Notes: a model not told the origin generated them from the letters alone. DNA of 51,170 nucleotides from DASCNA01 sp036011305 (GCA_036011305.1 DASCNA010000025.1:1-51170), one strand, 5' to 3'. Counted from the stretch's first letter, positions 15,646 to 25,041 are shown. Numbers and translations: made by a program.

Positions 15646-16944
15646 TTATAACTCTATAAGTTTAAGTGCAAATAGAGCTGTCAGAATAATAATAAACCAG
15701 TTTAGGTCTCTCCACTTTCCTGAGAGCAGTTTTATCAGAACATAGCTTATCATTCCAATAACGATACCGTCGCTTATGCTGTATGAAAGAGGCATTATTA
15801 TCAGTGTTAAAAAACATGGAATTGATTCAGAAAAATCATTAAAATTTAAATCTTTGATTGGCGATAACATGAACACTCCGACTATTATCAGAATAGGGGC
15901 AGTTGCTATGCTTGGAATTGCAAGAAATATGTTTGAAATAAAAAGTGAAATAATGAAACATACAGCAATAACAAATGCAGTTAAACCTGTTTTGCCGCCT
16001 TCAGCAACTCCGGCTGCACTTTCAACATATGCAGTGACAGTACATGTGCCAAGCACTGATGCTGCTGTAGTACCGTATGCATCGGCAAAAAGAGCCTGCT
16101 TTATGTTTGGAAGTTTTCCGTTTTTATCTAGAAGTCCTGCTTTTGTTGCCAATCCAAGTAAAGTTCCAATAGTGTCGAATAATTCCATAAAAAGAAGTGT
16201 TATTACAGTGATAAGCATATTTACTGTAAAGATATCATGGAACTGAAATTGGAAAAAAATAGGTTTGATTGATGGAGGGAGAGATAATAGCGAACTTGCT
16301 TTAGGGACATGTGTTATTCCAAGCGGAATGCCGATAAGAGCAATAATTATGATTGCTATAAGAAGAGCTCCTTTTACTCGTTTAACTAGTAAAACACCTG
16401 TAATAACAATGCCTAATAAAGCTAGAACTGTTGGTATGGCATGGAAGTTTCCGAGAGTCATTGGGGTGCCGGCGCCCTGTTTTACAATTCCTGCATTAGT
16501 GAATCCAATGAAAGCTATAAACAGTCCAATACCGCATGAAATAGCATTTTTCATACAGTCTGGAATTGCATCAATTATCATCTCTCGAATTTTACATGCA
16601 GTAAGGAGAACAAAAATAATACCTTCAAATAAAACGGCTGTCAATGCAAATTGCCAGGTGTGCCCCATTGCAATAACTATAGTGAATGCAAAAAAAGCAC
16701 TTGCTGCCACCCCTGGTGCAAGTCCAATGGGTAAATTTGCATAAAATGCCATTATCAGAGTACCAATAATTGCAGCAATTGCTGTTGTTGTAAAAACAGC
16801 ACTTGGACTCATACCCGCTTTCTCCATTACAAGTGGATTAAGAGCCAGTATGTAAGCCATAGTCATAAAAGTTGTTAAGCCGGCAATAAGTTCTGTTCTT
16901 ACATTAGTATTATGATGTTTAAGTTTGAATATTTTTTCGAACAT
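15646..16944 (-). CDS. NCS2 family purine-type permease (AzgA/PbuG-like)
   Basis: A 432-aa NCS2 (nucleobase:cation symporter-2) permease of the AzgA/PbuG branch, which imports adenine, guanine or hypoxanthine. The N terminus MFEKIFKLKHHNTNVRTELIAGLTTFMTMAYILALNP is diagnostic, as is YVESAAGVAEGGKTGLTA near residue 300. The usual GMGLNAFF motif in helix 3 is replaced by GVAASAFFAFT, so substrate preference may differ. ATG 16944 is chosen because AGGGGAG lies 5 bases upstream; the frame stays open to 16986. It is divergent from an ECF transporter locus. Confidence 0.9.
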   Translation of the reverse strand: MFEKIFKLKHHNTNVRTELIAGLTTFMTMAYILALNPLVMEKAGMSPSAVFTTTAIAAIIGTLIMAFYANLPIGLAPGVAASAFFAFTIVIAMGHTWQFALTAVLFEGIIFVLLTACKIREMIIDAIPDCMKNAISCGIGLFIAFIGFTNAGIVKQGAGTPMTLGNFHAIPTVLALLGIVITGVLLVKRVKGALLIAIIIIALIGIPLGITHVPKASSLLSLPPSIKPIFFQFQFHDIFTVNMLITVITLLFMELFDTIGTLLGLATKAGLLDKNGKLPNIKQALFADAYGTTAASVLGTCTVTAYVESAAGVAEGGKTGLTAFVIAVCFIISLFISNIFLAIPSIATAPILIIVGVFMLSPIKDLNFNDFSESIPCFLTLIIMPLSYSISDGIVIGMISYVLIKLLSGKWRDLNWFIIILTALFALKLIEL

Positions 16945-17093
16945 GATCTCCCCTGTCAATTGTAATATTAAAAAATCCCGAACCATAAAATATTTAGTAA
17001 ACTGTTTATTTCAAATAATTAGCACAGATAAAAAGAATCATTATTCGCTGAAAAATAAAAAGAGAGAAATTTATTTAAAATCTACATCACTTT

Positions 17094-17121
17094 TTGATTT
17101 ATATGATTGTTCTTGTATACT
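17094..17121 (+). promoter_or_regulatory. Candidate sigma-70-type promoter for ECF operon
   Basis: TTGATT (17094-17099) and TATACT (17116-17121) are separated by 16 bases and lie about 45 bases before the S-component start. This is the best promoter-like pair in the NCS2/ECF divergent region. In an AT-rich genome such matches also arise by chance. Confidence 0.45.
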
Positions 17122-17166
17122 AACTAGTAATTGGGAAATCATTCAGTAAAAAAAATTAAATTGATT

Positions 17167-17727
17167 ATGAAAAATTCTATTTTTACTTTTACTACTAGGA
17201 CAGTTGTTACCATTAGTATAGGGGCCGCTTTATATGGAGTGACTGGATTAATTGGTGTCCCTATAGGTCCAAATACGCAGTTGAGACCTTCAATTATAAT
17301 TCTTTCAATTTTTAGCGTTTATTTTGGCCCGATTGTTGGTTTCCTTGCCGGATGGATAGGACATATGCTGACTGATATGCTTGCAGGTTGGGGATTATGG
17401 TGGAATTGGGAATTAACTTCAGGAATTTTTGGATTTTGTGCGGGGATCGTTTACCTGTTCAAAGGATTTAATGTTAAATACGGCATGTTTAAAACAAAAC
17501 ATATTGTTTTTTTAGGTATTATTGGAGTTGTTGGATTTATTGTGGCATATTCCCTTGCCGGACTGACTGATATTATACTGATGGGAGAACCGCCGAGAAA
17601 AATTCTATATCAGGTAATCGTAGTAACAACTACCAATTCTTTTGTATTTCTATTTTTTGCAATACCTATTATCCTGAGCTTTCTGGTAACAAACCGTAAA
17701 AATACAAAACTGGTAATAGAAGAATGA
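17167..17727 (+). CDS. ECF transporter S component, UPF0397 family
   Basis: A 186-aa integral membrane protein of the UPF0397 family, substrate-binding S components of energy-coupling-factor importers. Diagnostic stretches are TVVTISIGAALYGVTG at the N terminus, FGPIVGFLAGWIGHMLTDM and WWNWELTSGIFGFCAG. About six hydrophobic segments are visible. The double ATPase and EcfT genes follow directly, making a dedicated (group I style) ECF operon. The ligand is unknown; vitamins, pyrimidine precursors or modified bases are possible for this family. ATG 17167 is preferred over an upstream TTG at 17131 that would add a polar extension. No clear ribosome site is seen. Confidence 0.88.
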   Translation: MKNSIFTFTTRTVVTISIGAALYGVTGLIGVPIGPNTQLRPSIIILSIFSVYFGPIVGFLAGWIGHMLTDMLAGWGLWWNWELTSGIFGFCAGIVYLFKGFNVKYGMFKTKHIVFLGIIGVVGFIVAYSLAGLTDIILMGEPPRKILYQVIVVTTTNSFVFLFFAIPIILSFLVTNRKNTKLVIEE

Positions 17728-17734
17728 ATATATT

Positions 17735-17825
17735 AATTACGAATTACGAATATGATTATTGAATGTAAATGAATAGATGAGTTGTTTTCATTAACAATTT
17801 ATAATTAACCATTAATACTTAATAT
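17735..17825. repeat. Two heptamer-period repeat tracts within the ECF operon
   Basis: AATTACG occurs twice in tandem at 17735-17748, followed by AATATGA. A second tract at 17791-17825 is TTAACAA, TTTATAA, TTAACCA, TTAATAC, TTAATAT, an exact 7-bp period. They fill the gap between S-component and ATPase genes. The units match those at 8365-8441, 11663-11701 and 12360-12404. Confidence 0.8.
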
Positions 17826-17829
17826 AGAT

Positions 17830-19536
17830 ATGCCAAAAATCAGTTTTAAAAATTTTTCATTCAGATACAGAAACTTAGTTGCTCCAACACTGAAAAATAT
17901 TAATCTTGAAATTAAGCAAGGAGAAAAAATACTTATTGCTGGTAGAAGCGGTTCCGGTAAATCTACACTAATGCATTGCTTAAACGGATTAATACCTTTC
18001 GCATATAATGGAGAGATTGAAGGTGATCTGTTAATTGATGATATGCAGCCATTCAAGGAAAACGTTTTTGAAATTAGTAAAAAAGTCGGTACAATTCTTC
18101 AGGATCAGGATTCTCAGTTTATAGGTTTGTCTGTTGCAGAAGATGTTGCTTTTGTACTTGAAAATAATAATATTCCATTCGACCAGATGAAAAAAGATGT
18201 TATGTCTTCTTTAGATGTGGTTGGTATGAAGGATTTTGTTGAACACAGCCCTTATGAACTTTCCGGAGGTCAAAAACAAAGCGTTTCTTTGGCAGGAATA
18301 CTATCTTCTTCTGCAGACGTACTTATTTTCGATGAACCTCTTGCAAATTTAGATCCGGCATCTGGTAAAAATGTTGTGTCTCTGATTGATGAACTTTTAA
18401 AAAAAACTGATAAAACAATACTAATTGTTGAACATAGAATAGAAGACATTCTTGAAAAAAGTATAGATAAAATTGTTATAATTGAAAAAGGCGAAGTAAT
18501 TGCGTTTGATACACCTGAAAAAATATTAAGTCAAAATATTTTAAAGGAGGCAGGTTTAAGGGAGCCTTTATATATTGAAGCAATGATTCATTCTGATTTG
18601 GATATCAGAAATCTAGGACATCTTGATGATATTGATAAATTAGTTACAAAAAAAGTGAAGAGCAAATTAGTAAACTGGTTTGATACTGCAACAGCAGTAA
18701 ATGACAATCAATCTAAATTTTCTGAAAAATTATTATCAGTTGAGAATATCAGTTTTGCATATAATAAAGAAGAACAGGTTTTGGATAATGTGTCGTTTGA
18801 GCTACGTAAAGGTGAAATAATCAGCCTTTTGGGAAGCAATGGTTCCGGTAAATCTACTCTTTCGCATATTATTGCAGGTTTTTTGAAAAATAAAATCGGA
18901 AAAATATACCTAGAGAATGAATTGATAAATTCATGGAGCATTAAAAGACGTGGTTGTAAAATAGGTGTTGTAATGCAGAATCCTAATCATATGGTTGTGA
19001 AACATATGATTAGAGATGAAATATCTTTAGGGCTAAAAGCACAGGGATGTGACAGTGAAACAATAGAATCTAAAGTTAATGAAGTATTAAAAATCTGTAA
19101 TTTATGGGGATATAGAAACTGGCCTGTTTCTGCTTTAAGTTACGGGCAGAAAAAAAGAGTGACTATTGCGTCGATATTAACTCTTAACCCAAAACTTATT
19201 ATACTTGATGAACCTACAGCGGGGCAAGATTATAGAACCTATACGTCATTTATGGAATTTATAAAAAAAATTGCCCATATGGGAATCTCAATAATAATGA
19301 TAACTCATAACATTCATTTGGCTCTTGAATATACAACAAGAAGTATTGTGTTATCAGAAGGGAAAAAAATTGCAGATGATACCCCGGCTAATATTTTTTC
19401 CGATACTGAAATTATAGAAAAAGCCAGCCTAAAGGAAACTTCTCTGGGAAGGCTTGCTGATGTTTTGGATGTGAGTAAAAATAAATTTATTCAACATTTT
19501 ATTAACTATGAAATGGAGAATATGCATCGTGAGTAA
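17830..19536 (+). CDS. ECF transporter ATPase, fused two-domain (EcfA1-EcfA2 type)
   Basis: A 568-aa protein made of two ABC ATPase domains in one chain. Domain 1 has Walker A GRSGSGKST (residues 38-46), signature LSGGQKQS near 143 and Walker B VLIFDEPLANLDP. Domain 2 has Walker A GSNGSGKST near 334, signature variant LSYGQKKR near 434 and Walker B LIILDEPTAGQD. This fused architecture is typical of ATPases paired with UPF0397-type and related S components. It hydrolyses ATP to drive the S/T membrane module. The EcfT gene overlaps its end. A heptamer repeat replaces the usual short spacer upstream, and no clear ribosome site precedes ATG. Confidence 0.92.
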   Translation: MPKISFKNFSFRYRNLVAPTLKNINLEIKQGEKILIAGRSGSGKSTLMHCLNGLIPFAYNGEIEGDLLIDDMQPFKENVFEISKKVGTILQDQDSQFIGLSVAEDVAFVLENNNIPFDQMKKDVMSSLDVVGMKDFVEHSPYELSGGQKQSVSLAGILSSSADVLIFDEPLANLDPASGKNVVSLIDELLKKTDKTILIVEHRIEDILEKSIDKIVIIEKGEVIAFDTPEKILSQNILKEAGLREPLYIEAMIHSDLDIRNLGHLDDIDKLVTKKVKSKLVNWFDTATAVNDNQSKFSEKLLSVENISFAYNKEEQVLDNVSFELRKGEIISLLGSNGSGKSTLSHIIAGFLKNKIGKIYLENELINSWSIKRRGCKIGVVMQNPNHMVVKHMIRDEISLGLKAQGCDSETIESKVNEVLKICNLWGYRNWPVSALSYGQKKRVTIASILTLNPKLIILDEPTAGQDYRTYTSFMEFIKKIAHMGISIIMITHNIHLALEYTTRSIVLSEGKKIADDTPANIFSDTEIIEKASLKETSLGRLADVLDVSKNKFIQHFINYEMENMHRE

Positions 19537-20365
19537 GTACGGGACATTATATGTTGAGGGCAATTCTTTTTTTCATAAACTTGACCCAAGTCTGAAGCTT
19601 TTACTGTTTGTATTATGGGCGGTTACAGTTTTTATGTTTTTTGATTTGAGGGTTGATTTTGTATTAATAATAACAGGAATAGTTTTGCTCTGTTTTTCAG
19701 GGATTCCATCCAGGATAATAAAAACACTGTTTATAATAGTAATAAGTTTTAATATTATTAATTCAATTTTTATACTCCTGATTTCTCCTGATTTTGGTGT
19801 TACTCTTGCAGGGCATAAGACAATAATAGGTCACATTTGGGGATATGATGTTTATTATGAAACACTGTTTTATGTACTCACAATATCACTTAAATATATA
19901 TCATTATTGCCTGTTGCATTAATATTTATATTTACTACGCATCCAAGCAGATTTGCCAGCAGCCTAAATAAAGTTGGCATACCGTATAAACTGGCTTACA
20001 CATTTAATATTATATTCAGATATATCCCTGATATTCAAAATGAATTCAAAACTATAACTTATGCTCAGGCTGCCAGAGGAATGAGTTTTGGAAAAGATGA
20101 AAAATCTATTCTAAAAAGGATTAAGCATCTTTTTAATATTGTAATTCCGCTCATTAATTCTGCTTTGGAAAGGATTGATAAAGTCACAAATGCTATGGAT
20201 TTGAGAGGCTTCGGCAAATATAATAAACGGACATGGTATAATAAGACATCCTACAAAAAAGTAGATTATATATTTTTTATTCTCTTAATTCTTATCTTTG
20301 CATCGTGCATTTACTTAAGACTTTCTTTAGAAAGCAAATTCTGGTGCCCTGTCTTTTTCAGGTAA
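19529..20365 (+). CDS. ecfT: ECF transporter transmembrane component EcfT (CbiQ family)
   Basis: A 278-aa coupling protein joining ATPase and S component. It begins SKYGTLYVEGNSFFHKLDPSLKLLLF, the usual CbiQ/EcfT opening, has several hydrophobic helices, and carries the two ATPase-coupling Ala-Arg-Gly-like motifs: AQAARGMSFG and AMDLRGFG. I choose GTG 19529, which overlaps the ATPase stop by eight bases and has GGAG ten bases upstream; an in-frame ATG at 19508 would overlap more deeply. The stop lies one base from the end of the convergent reductase gene, with no room for a separate terminator. Confidence 0.9.
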   Translation: MSKYGTLYVEGNSFFHKLDPSLKLLLFVLWAVTVFMFFDLRVDFVLIITGIVLLCFSGIPSRIIKTLFIIVISFNIINSIFILLISPDFGVTLAGHKTIIGHIWGYDVYYETLFYVLTISLKYISLLPVALIFIFTTHPSRFASSLNKVGIPYKLAYTFNIIFRYIPDIQNEFKTITYAQAARGMSFGKDEKSILKRIKHLFNIVIPLINSALERIDKVTNAMDLRGFGKYNKRTWYNKTSYKKVDYIFFILLILIFASCIYLRLSLESKFWCPVFFR

Positions 20366-20366
20366 C

Positions 20367-21503
20367 TTACTGATCAATTTTTAATGTTTTTTTATATGTA
20401 TTGAAATCTTTGTTGGTGCCAAACATCTGAATACCTATAATCTCGTTATCTTTTTCAATAAGACTACGATATTTATTTTCTGTTTGTTCCAATATATTTT
20501 CTTTATTGCTTTGGCTACTGTTTTTTCCTAAAGCATGAAGTTCAAAATCGCTGTATTTAATTGAAAGTGCAACTGGAGAAAGATCAGGCAGTTGATGTTT
20601 GCAGAGGACTGCATTATCTGCTACTATTTTTCCCTGATTTGAAGCTTTGATTACAGAACTTGGAAGTTTGATGTCTCCTGCATTAACATTGTCTCCTGCG
20701 GCAAAAATTCCCGGGATATCTAATGAAAGGTTTTCAGATGCAGTGAGGCGATGAGTTTTGTCTACGTGACAGTCACAGTCATAACTAATATTTGCTGTAA
20801 CACCAATTGCCAGGATAACGAAATCTGCGGGGATATCATCCAAATTACTGAGAATTGAAACTCCATTATCCGTTTTTTCAATATGTTTAACACTACAGTC
20901 GGTTATTACCTTTATATCATTTGCTGCTAAATAATTATGTACATATTTTGATGTTGTTTCTGTTAGAGTTCTTGATAGTAATCTTGAGCCATGTTCGACG
21001 ATGACGGGTTTAATCCCAGCATTTTTAGCTCGAAGTGCAGTCTCTATCCCTATTACACCGCCGCCAATTATAACTAGAGTTTTTATTTTAGTTATTTGTG
21101 ATTTAATTTTAAGAGCATCATCCATAGTCCATAAAACAGAAGCAGAATCTAATTTTCGCACGTTACTAAAGCAGGGAGGTATAACAGGTTTTGATCCTGT
21201 TGCTATAATTATTTTATCAAATTTATATATTTTGCCGTTCTCATCAAGTAAGCTTTTATCTTCATGTACGGCTGTAATTTTAGTATTTAGATAAAGTTTA
21301 ATGCCTTTATCGGAATACCATGATTCTTCATGCATATAAATTTTATGACTTTCTATTTCTCCTAAAGCCACAGAAATTATTCTTGGTCTAAAGTAAGGTA
21401 AGTATTGCTCTTCTGAAAACAGAGAAACATCAGCTCCATTTTTAACAGCTTCTACAGCCGCCGAAACTCCGGCATGCCCAGCTCCGATAATACCAATTTT
21501 CAT
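20367..21503 (-). CDS. FAD/NAD(P)-dependent oxidoreductase (rubredoxin/NO-reductase-partner type)
   Basis: A 378-aa class I pyridine-nucleotide-disulfide-type reductase. FAD-binding GxGxxG is IGAGHAGVSAA at the N terminus. IATGSKPVIPP and the NAD(P)-binding VIIGGGVIGIETAL follow, and the C-terminal FAD motif is GIFAAGDNVNAG. The YLPYFRPRI segment matches rubredoxin/ferredoxin reductases of the NorW/RubB kind. There is no CxxC redox pair. It lies downstream of hcp on the same strand and could deliver electrons to Hcp, directly or through a rubredoxin not encoded here. A hairpin at 21569-21598 separates the two genes. Confidence 0.82.
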   Translation of the reverse strand: MKIGIIGAGHAGVSAAVEAVKNGADVSLFSEEQYLPYFRPRIISVALGEIESHKIYMHEESWYSDKGIKLYLNTKITAVHEDKSLLDENGKIYKFDKIIIATGSKPVIPPCFSNVRKLDSASVLWTMDDALKIKSQITKIKTLVIIGGGVIGIETALRAKNAGIKPVIVEHGSRLLSRTLTETTSKYVHNYLAANDIKVITDCSVKHIEKTDNGVSILSNLDDIPADFVILAIGVTANISYDCDCHVDKTHRLTASENLSLDIPGIFAAGDNVNAGDIKLPSSVIKASNQGKIVADNAVLCKHQLPDLSPVALSIKYSDFELHALGKNSSQSNKENILEQTENKYRSLIEKDNEIIGIQMFGTNKDFNTYKKTLKIDQ

Positions 21504-21551
21504 CTTATGACTCCAAAGTATAAATATTAATTAATTGCCGGTTAGACACTG

Positions 21552-21598
21552 TAAAAAAAATGATAAAAGTGAACAGAAATGTACTGATTTCTGTTCAC
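21552..21598 (-). terminator. Terminator-like hairpin after hcp
   Basis: A perfect 12-bp inverted repeat (GTGAACAGAAAT against ATTTCTGTTCAC, 6-base loop, 21569-21598) begins 13 bases after the hcp stop. On the - strand it is followed by TTTT and then a run of eight T. It looks like an intrinsic terminator and may reduce read-through into the reductase gene. Confidence 0.82.
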
Positions 21599-21611
21599 GG
21601 ATAATTAAATA

Positions 21612-23273
21612 TTAAGCACCAGCCATCATTGATTTCACATCTTCATCAGCAGTGGCAATACCTTTAAGATTAAATGTATCAATAATAATTTTAGCTACAT
21701 TCGGTGATAAAAATCCAGGTAAAGTAGGGCCTAAACGTATTCCTTTGACACCCATTGAAAGCAGAGCAAGAAGTACTATTACTGCTTTCTGTTCATACCA
21801 TGCTATGTCGAAAGAAAGAGGCAGATCATTAATATCATTCAGTTCAAATGCTTTCTGAAGTTCTAAAGCAATTACAGCAAGAGAATATGAGTCATTGCAC
21901 TGTCCGGCATCCAATACTCTTGGAATACCGCCAATATCTCCCAATTCCTCTTTTATATATTTATATTTAGCGCATCCTGCAGTTAAAATAATTGTATCTT
22001 TAGGCAGTTTTTTAGCTACTTCTGTGTAATATTCTCTTGTTTTATGTCTGCCGTCACATCCCCCCATTACAATAAAGCGTTTAATTGCGCCTGATTTTAC
22101 TGCTGCAATTACTTTGTCGGCTAATGCAAGAACCTGTTTATGACCGAAACCACCAACTATTTTACCGTTTTCAAGCTCTTCAGGAGGTTGACATGTTTTG
22201 GCTTTTTCTATCAGAGAAGAAAAATCTTTTCTGCCACCTGCAGGTCTGTCAGCTATGTGCTCACAGCCATCAAAACCAACTGGTCCTGATGTAAAAATAC
22301 GATCAATATAATCACCTTTTGGTGGAATCAGACAGTTTGACGTAAAAAATATAGGGCCGTTGAATTTTTCAATTTCTTCTTTCTGGAGATACCATGCATT
22401 TCCATAGTTCCCAACAAAATTTTTATATTTTTTAAAGAATGGTCTGTAATGAGCAGGAAGCATTTCACTATGAGAGTAAACATCTACTCCTGCATCTTTT
22501 GTCTGCTCCAGAAGGTCTTCAAGATCCACTAAATCATGACCGGATATCAAAATTCCAGGTTTTGTTCCTACACCGGTATTAACTTCGGTAATTTCAGTAT
22601 CTCCATAATGGGCATTAGCTTCATCTAGATATTTCATTGTCTGCACACCCATTTCTCCTGTTTTTAAAACAAGAGCCAGAAGGTCATCAGATGTTTGTGA
22701 ATCATCAGCAAGCTTTGAAAGAGCTTCCATCAGAAAGAGGAAAATCTCTTTTCCGCCTTTGACTATCTGATATCCATGCTCTAAGTATGCAGAAATACCT
22801 TTAAGTCCGTAAAGCGTTGTAGCTTTCAAAGATCTGATATCTTCATTTTCTATTTCAAGCCAACCACCTGTACCAGATTCAGCCTTTGCTTCGATATCGG
22901 AATCACTATCAGCTTTCCATGTTGCGCATTCTGGAAGTGAGCAGTTACAGGGAGAGCCTTTAACTTTTGATATTTCTGCTTTTAATGCATCTCTTCTTTT
23001 GATGCTTTCTTTTATAGCATTTACAAAATAAGCTTTGTCGAAGTTTGCATTGGTTATTGTTGTAAACAGCCCTTTAGCTATAAAATATGCTGTTTCTTCA
23101 TTGTAAATATCCAGTGCTGCGGCTTTATTTCCAACAACAGAAATTCCTTTTAAGCTCCATATGTATAAATCCTGAAGATTTGCGACTTCAGCTTTTTTAC
23201 CGCATACTCCCTGTTTCATTGAACAGCCTGTATTACCTGCGGTTTCCTGACATTGATGACAAAACATACTCAT
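21612..23273 (-). CDS. hcp: Hydroxylamine reductase / hybrid-cluster protein
   Basis: A 553-aa hybrid-cluster protein (Hcp). It starts MSMFCHQCQETAGNTGCSMK, with Cys5, Cys8, Cys17 and Cys24 spaced as in Hcp for the proximal Fe-S cluster, and continues GVCGKKAEVANLQD. Hybrid-cluster ligand regions are visible, such as FFTSNCLIPP, GGCDG and TAGCAKYKY. The internal segment KGSPCNCSLPECATWKAD is present, as in the longer class. Hcp proteins reduce hydroxylamine in vitro and act in NO/nitrosative and oxidative stress defence of anaerobes. A GAGGAAG ribosome site precedes ATG. Confidence 0.96.
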   Translation of the reverse strand: MSMFCHQCQETAGNTGCSMKQGVCGKKAEVANLQDLYIWSLKGISVVGNKAAALDIYNEETAYFIAKGLFTTITNANFDKAYFVNAIKESIKRRDALKAEISKVKGSPCNCSLPECATWKADSDSDIEAKAESGTGGWLEIENEDIRSLKATTLYGLKGISAYLEHGYQIVKGGKEIFLFLMEALSKLADDSQTSDDLLALVLKTGEMGVQTMKYLDEANAHYGDTEITEVNTGVGTKPGILISGHDLVDLEDLLEQTKDAGVDVYSHSEMLPAHYRPFFKKYKNFVGNYGNAWYLQKEEIEKFNGPIFFTSNCLIPPKGDYIDRIFTSGPVGFDGCEHIADRPAGGRKDFSSLIEKAKTCQPPEELENGKIVGGFGHKQVLALADKVIAAVKSGAIKRFIVMGGCDGRHKTREYYTEVAKKLPKDTIILTAGCAKYKYIKEELGDIGGIPRVLDAGQCNDSYSLAVIALELQKAFELNDINDLPLSFDIAWYEQKAVIVLLALLSMGVKGIRLGPTLPGFLSPNVAKIIIDTFNLKGIATADEDVKSMMAGA

Positions 23274-23550
23274 TTTTTTCTTCCTCTATTTTTAATATTT
23301 TTCATTCACTGATAAGTTCTAAAAAAAATTACTATAAAGAACATGTACCGGATTTAAAATATGTTAAGAAGATAAATAAATCAAGGTAATATATATATTC
23401 AGCTTTATGATAATGAATGATTATTAAAACTGTCGAAGTTTTAAATATCTGCTGCTGAAATATCCTATTCTAAATAAAATATGATTTATATTTTTATAAA
23501 AATCATGATGCATAATCTTTTATGATAGGTTTTATATCACTGGATTTTTT
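23274..23550. other. Intergenic region between hcp and the binding-protein locus
   Basis: This 277-base AT-rich gap carries the hcp promoter side (a TATAGT-like -10 on the - strand about 55 bases upstream of hcp) and the 3' end of the binding-protein locus. A weak hairpin AAAACT/AGTTTT near 23425 and an AT-only dyad near 23480-23506 are visible. No gene or RNA is recognised. Confidence 0.5.
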
Positions 23551-25041
23551 TTAATTTTTCTTTGCCCATTCATTGAGTTGACTTTGTTCTTCTGCAAGAA
23601 ATCTTTTAAGACCGGCATTTTGCAAAGCAGCTTCAAATTTTGGTAAATATGTTTTATAGTTCATCTGTCCTGTCATTAAACCTGGAGTATACTGTTTGCA
23701 TACATTGCTTATTGCTGCCAGTTCGCTAGTTACCGGTGTAGGATCAAAATGAAAGCCCAAAAGTTCAGATTTAGTAGCTGAATCATTCCATTTTTTGAAT
23801 TGCTCCCATTTATTAGCAGGATCGCTTGGGAGCAGATATGTTAAGAAAAAATTACCTAGAGTAAATGATGGTACTAGATAATTGTTATGTTCCGGAAGAT
23901 ATTCAATCCTGTTAGGGCCAATCTTTTTATAATGTATACCTTCAATACCTGACTGTATTAAATTTCTTAAATATTTATCTGTATTAAGAAGGTTTAGAAA
24001 TTTCATATCAATATCTGGTCTTTTTGCATTTAGTGATATAGCGATCATTGCTCCTTCAACTGAAGAATTTGAAATGACCGGTTTAAATGCCGGTATGGAA
24101 CTCATTTTGTAGCCATAATTAAGGCTCCATAACTGATCTGCACATGGTTGATAAGACTCTCTGTTTACAGCTGTTTTTTGTGAGACTATCAGAGTATTAG
24201 TTGTAGGTAAAACAGCAGCATCGGCAGGAACGTATCCTTTTTTGTACATTTCATCAATAAGTTTATAGAATTTCAAATATTCCTTAGATTTAAACTGGTT
24301 TATTACTTTATAATTCCCTTTCTTTATTTTTACTGCTCCGGGAATGTTAGGATCTCCTAGGATAAAGGCTAAATCCTTGGTTCTTAAATCACTTCCCCTA
24401 TCAATGGCGAAAGGAACAATACCTGGATTATTTTTCTTTACTGATGTGAAAAATGGCATCATGGATTTAAGAGTATCTACCCCTGCATATGGTTTGAAGT
24501 CAGATAAAGAGTATCCATTTTCTTTTAAAATTTTATTATTAAATAGGTATACTGTTTGTTGAGCTGCTTCCTTATTTGTAGGTATGGCATATAATTCCCC
24601 GTCAATTTTAGGGCCTTTTAGAAAGGCAGGGTTGAGTGTTTTTAAAATTCCTTTGCCATATTGTTTTAAAAGTTTGTTTAATGGATGGAAAGCTCCTCGC
24701 ATTGCGTTTCGTTCATAGTTATTTGCCCATGATGAAGTAAAACAGAGGTCATATTTTTCTCCGGAAATAAGTATAACATTCATTTTCCTGTCATATTCTC
24801 CCCAGTCAATCATTCTGATATCCAGCACAGCTCCAATTTTTTCTCTAAGGTATTTATTAATTTTCTTTTCAACCATAGGAAGGTCTTTTTGAGTGGGGCC
24901 AATAGTATACCAGATAATTTTATAAGGATTCTGAGGTGTTCCCACAGCATATTTTTTATCACTGCAGCCTGTCAGGGCAAATATGGAGATAGCAAATAAT
25001 ATGCTAAAAATTGAGAATATTATTTTTTTATTATTAATCAT
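23551..25041 (-). CDS. Extracellular solute-binding lipoprotein, DUF3502 type (paralogue 1)
   Basis: A 496-aa ABC-importer binding lipoprotein. Signal peptide and lipobox LTGC place the lipid anchor on Cys26. The family-1 type solute-binding fold is followed by a DUF3502-like C-terminal part: FLNLLNTDKYLRNLIQSGIEGIHYKK, then GNFFLTYLLPSDPANKWEQF, GFHFDPTPVTSELAAISNV and LAEEQSQLNEWAKK. It belongs to the WYTIGP / MIDWGEYD subtype shared with paralogue 4. It is the last gene of the locus, after the PHP gene, and is separated from its four sisters by it. Family members bind oligosaccharides or related glycans for LplB/YtcP-type permeases. Confidence 0.88.
   Translation of the reverse strand: MINNKKIIFSIFSILFAISIFALTGCSDKKYAVGTPQNPYKIIWYTIGPTQKDLPMVEKKINKYLREKIGAVLDIRMIDWGEYDRKMNVILISGEKYDLCFTSSWANNYERNAMRGAFHPLNKLLKQYGKGILKTLNPAFLKGPKIDGELYAIPTNKEAAQQTVYLFNNKILKENGYSLSDFKPYAGVDTLKSMMPFFTSVKKNNPGIVPFAIDRGSDLRTKDLAFILGDPNIPGAVKIKKGNYKVINQFKSKEYLKFYKLIDEMYKKGYVPADAAVLPTTNTLIVSQKTAVNRESYQPCADQLWSLNYGYKMSSIPAFKPVISNSSVEGAMIAISLNAKRPDIDMKFLNLLNTDKYLRNLIQSGIEGIHYKKIGPNRIEYLPEHNNYLVPSFTLGNFFLTYLLPSDPANKWEQFKKWNDSATKSELLGFHFDPTPVTSELAAISNVCKQYTPGLMTGQMNYKTYLPKFEAALQNAGLKRFLAEEQSQLNEWAKKN

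Noticed and set aside
15776..16744. Open frames antisense to the NCS2 permease
   Set aside because: Shadow frames of a highly conserved membrane-protein gene; no independent start signal or domain.
17131..17166. TTG start extending the S component upstream
   Set aside because: The added residues are polar and not conserved in UPF0397 proteins. ATG 17167 begins at the expected place.
23480..23506. AT-only hairpin as terminator of the binding-protein locus
   Set aside because: The stem is entirely A/T with no T-run on the correct side. Such dyads occur by chance in DNA this AT-rich.
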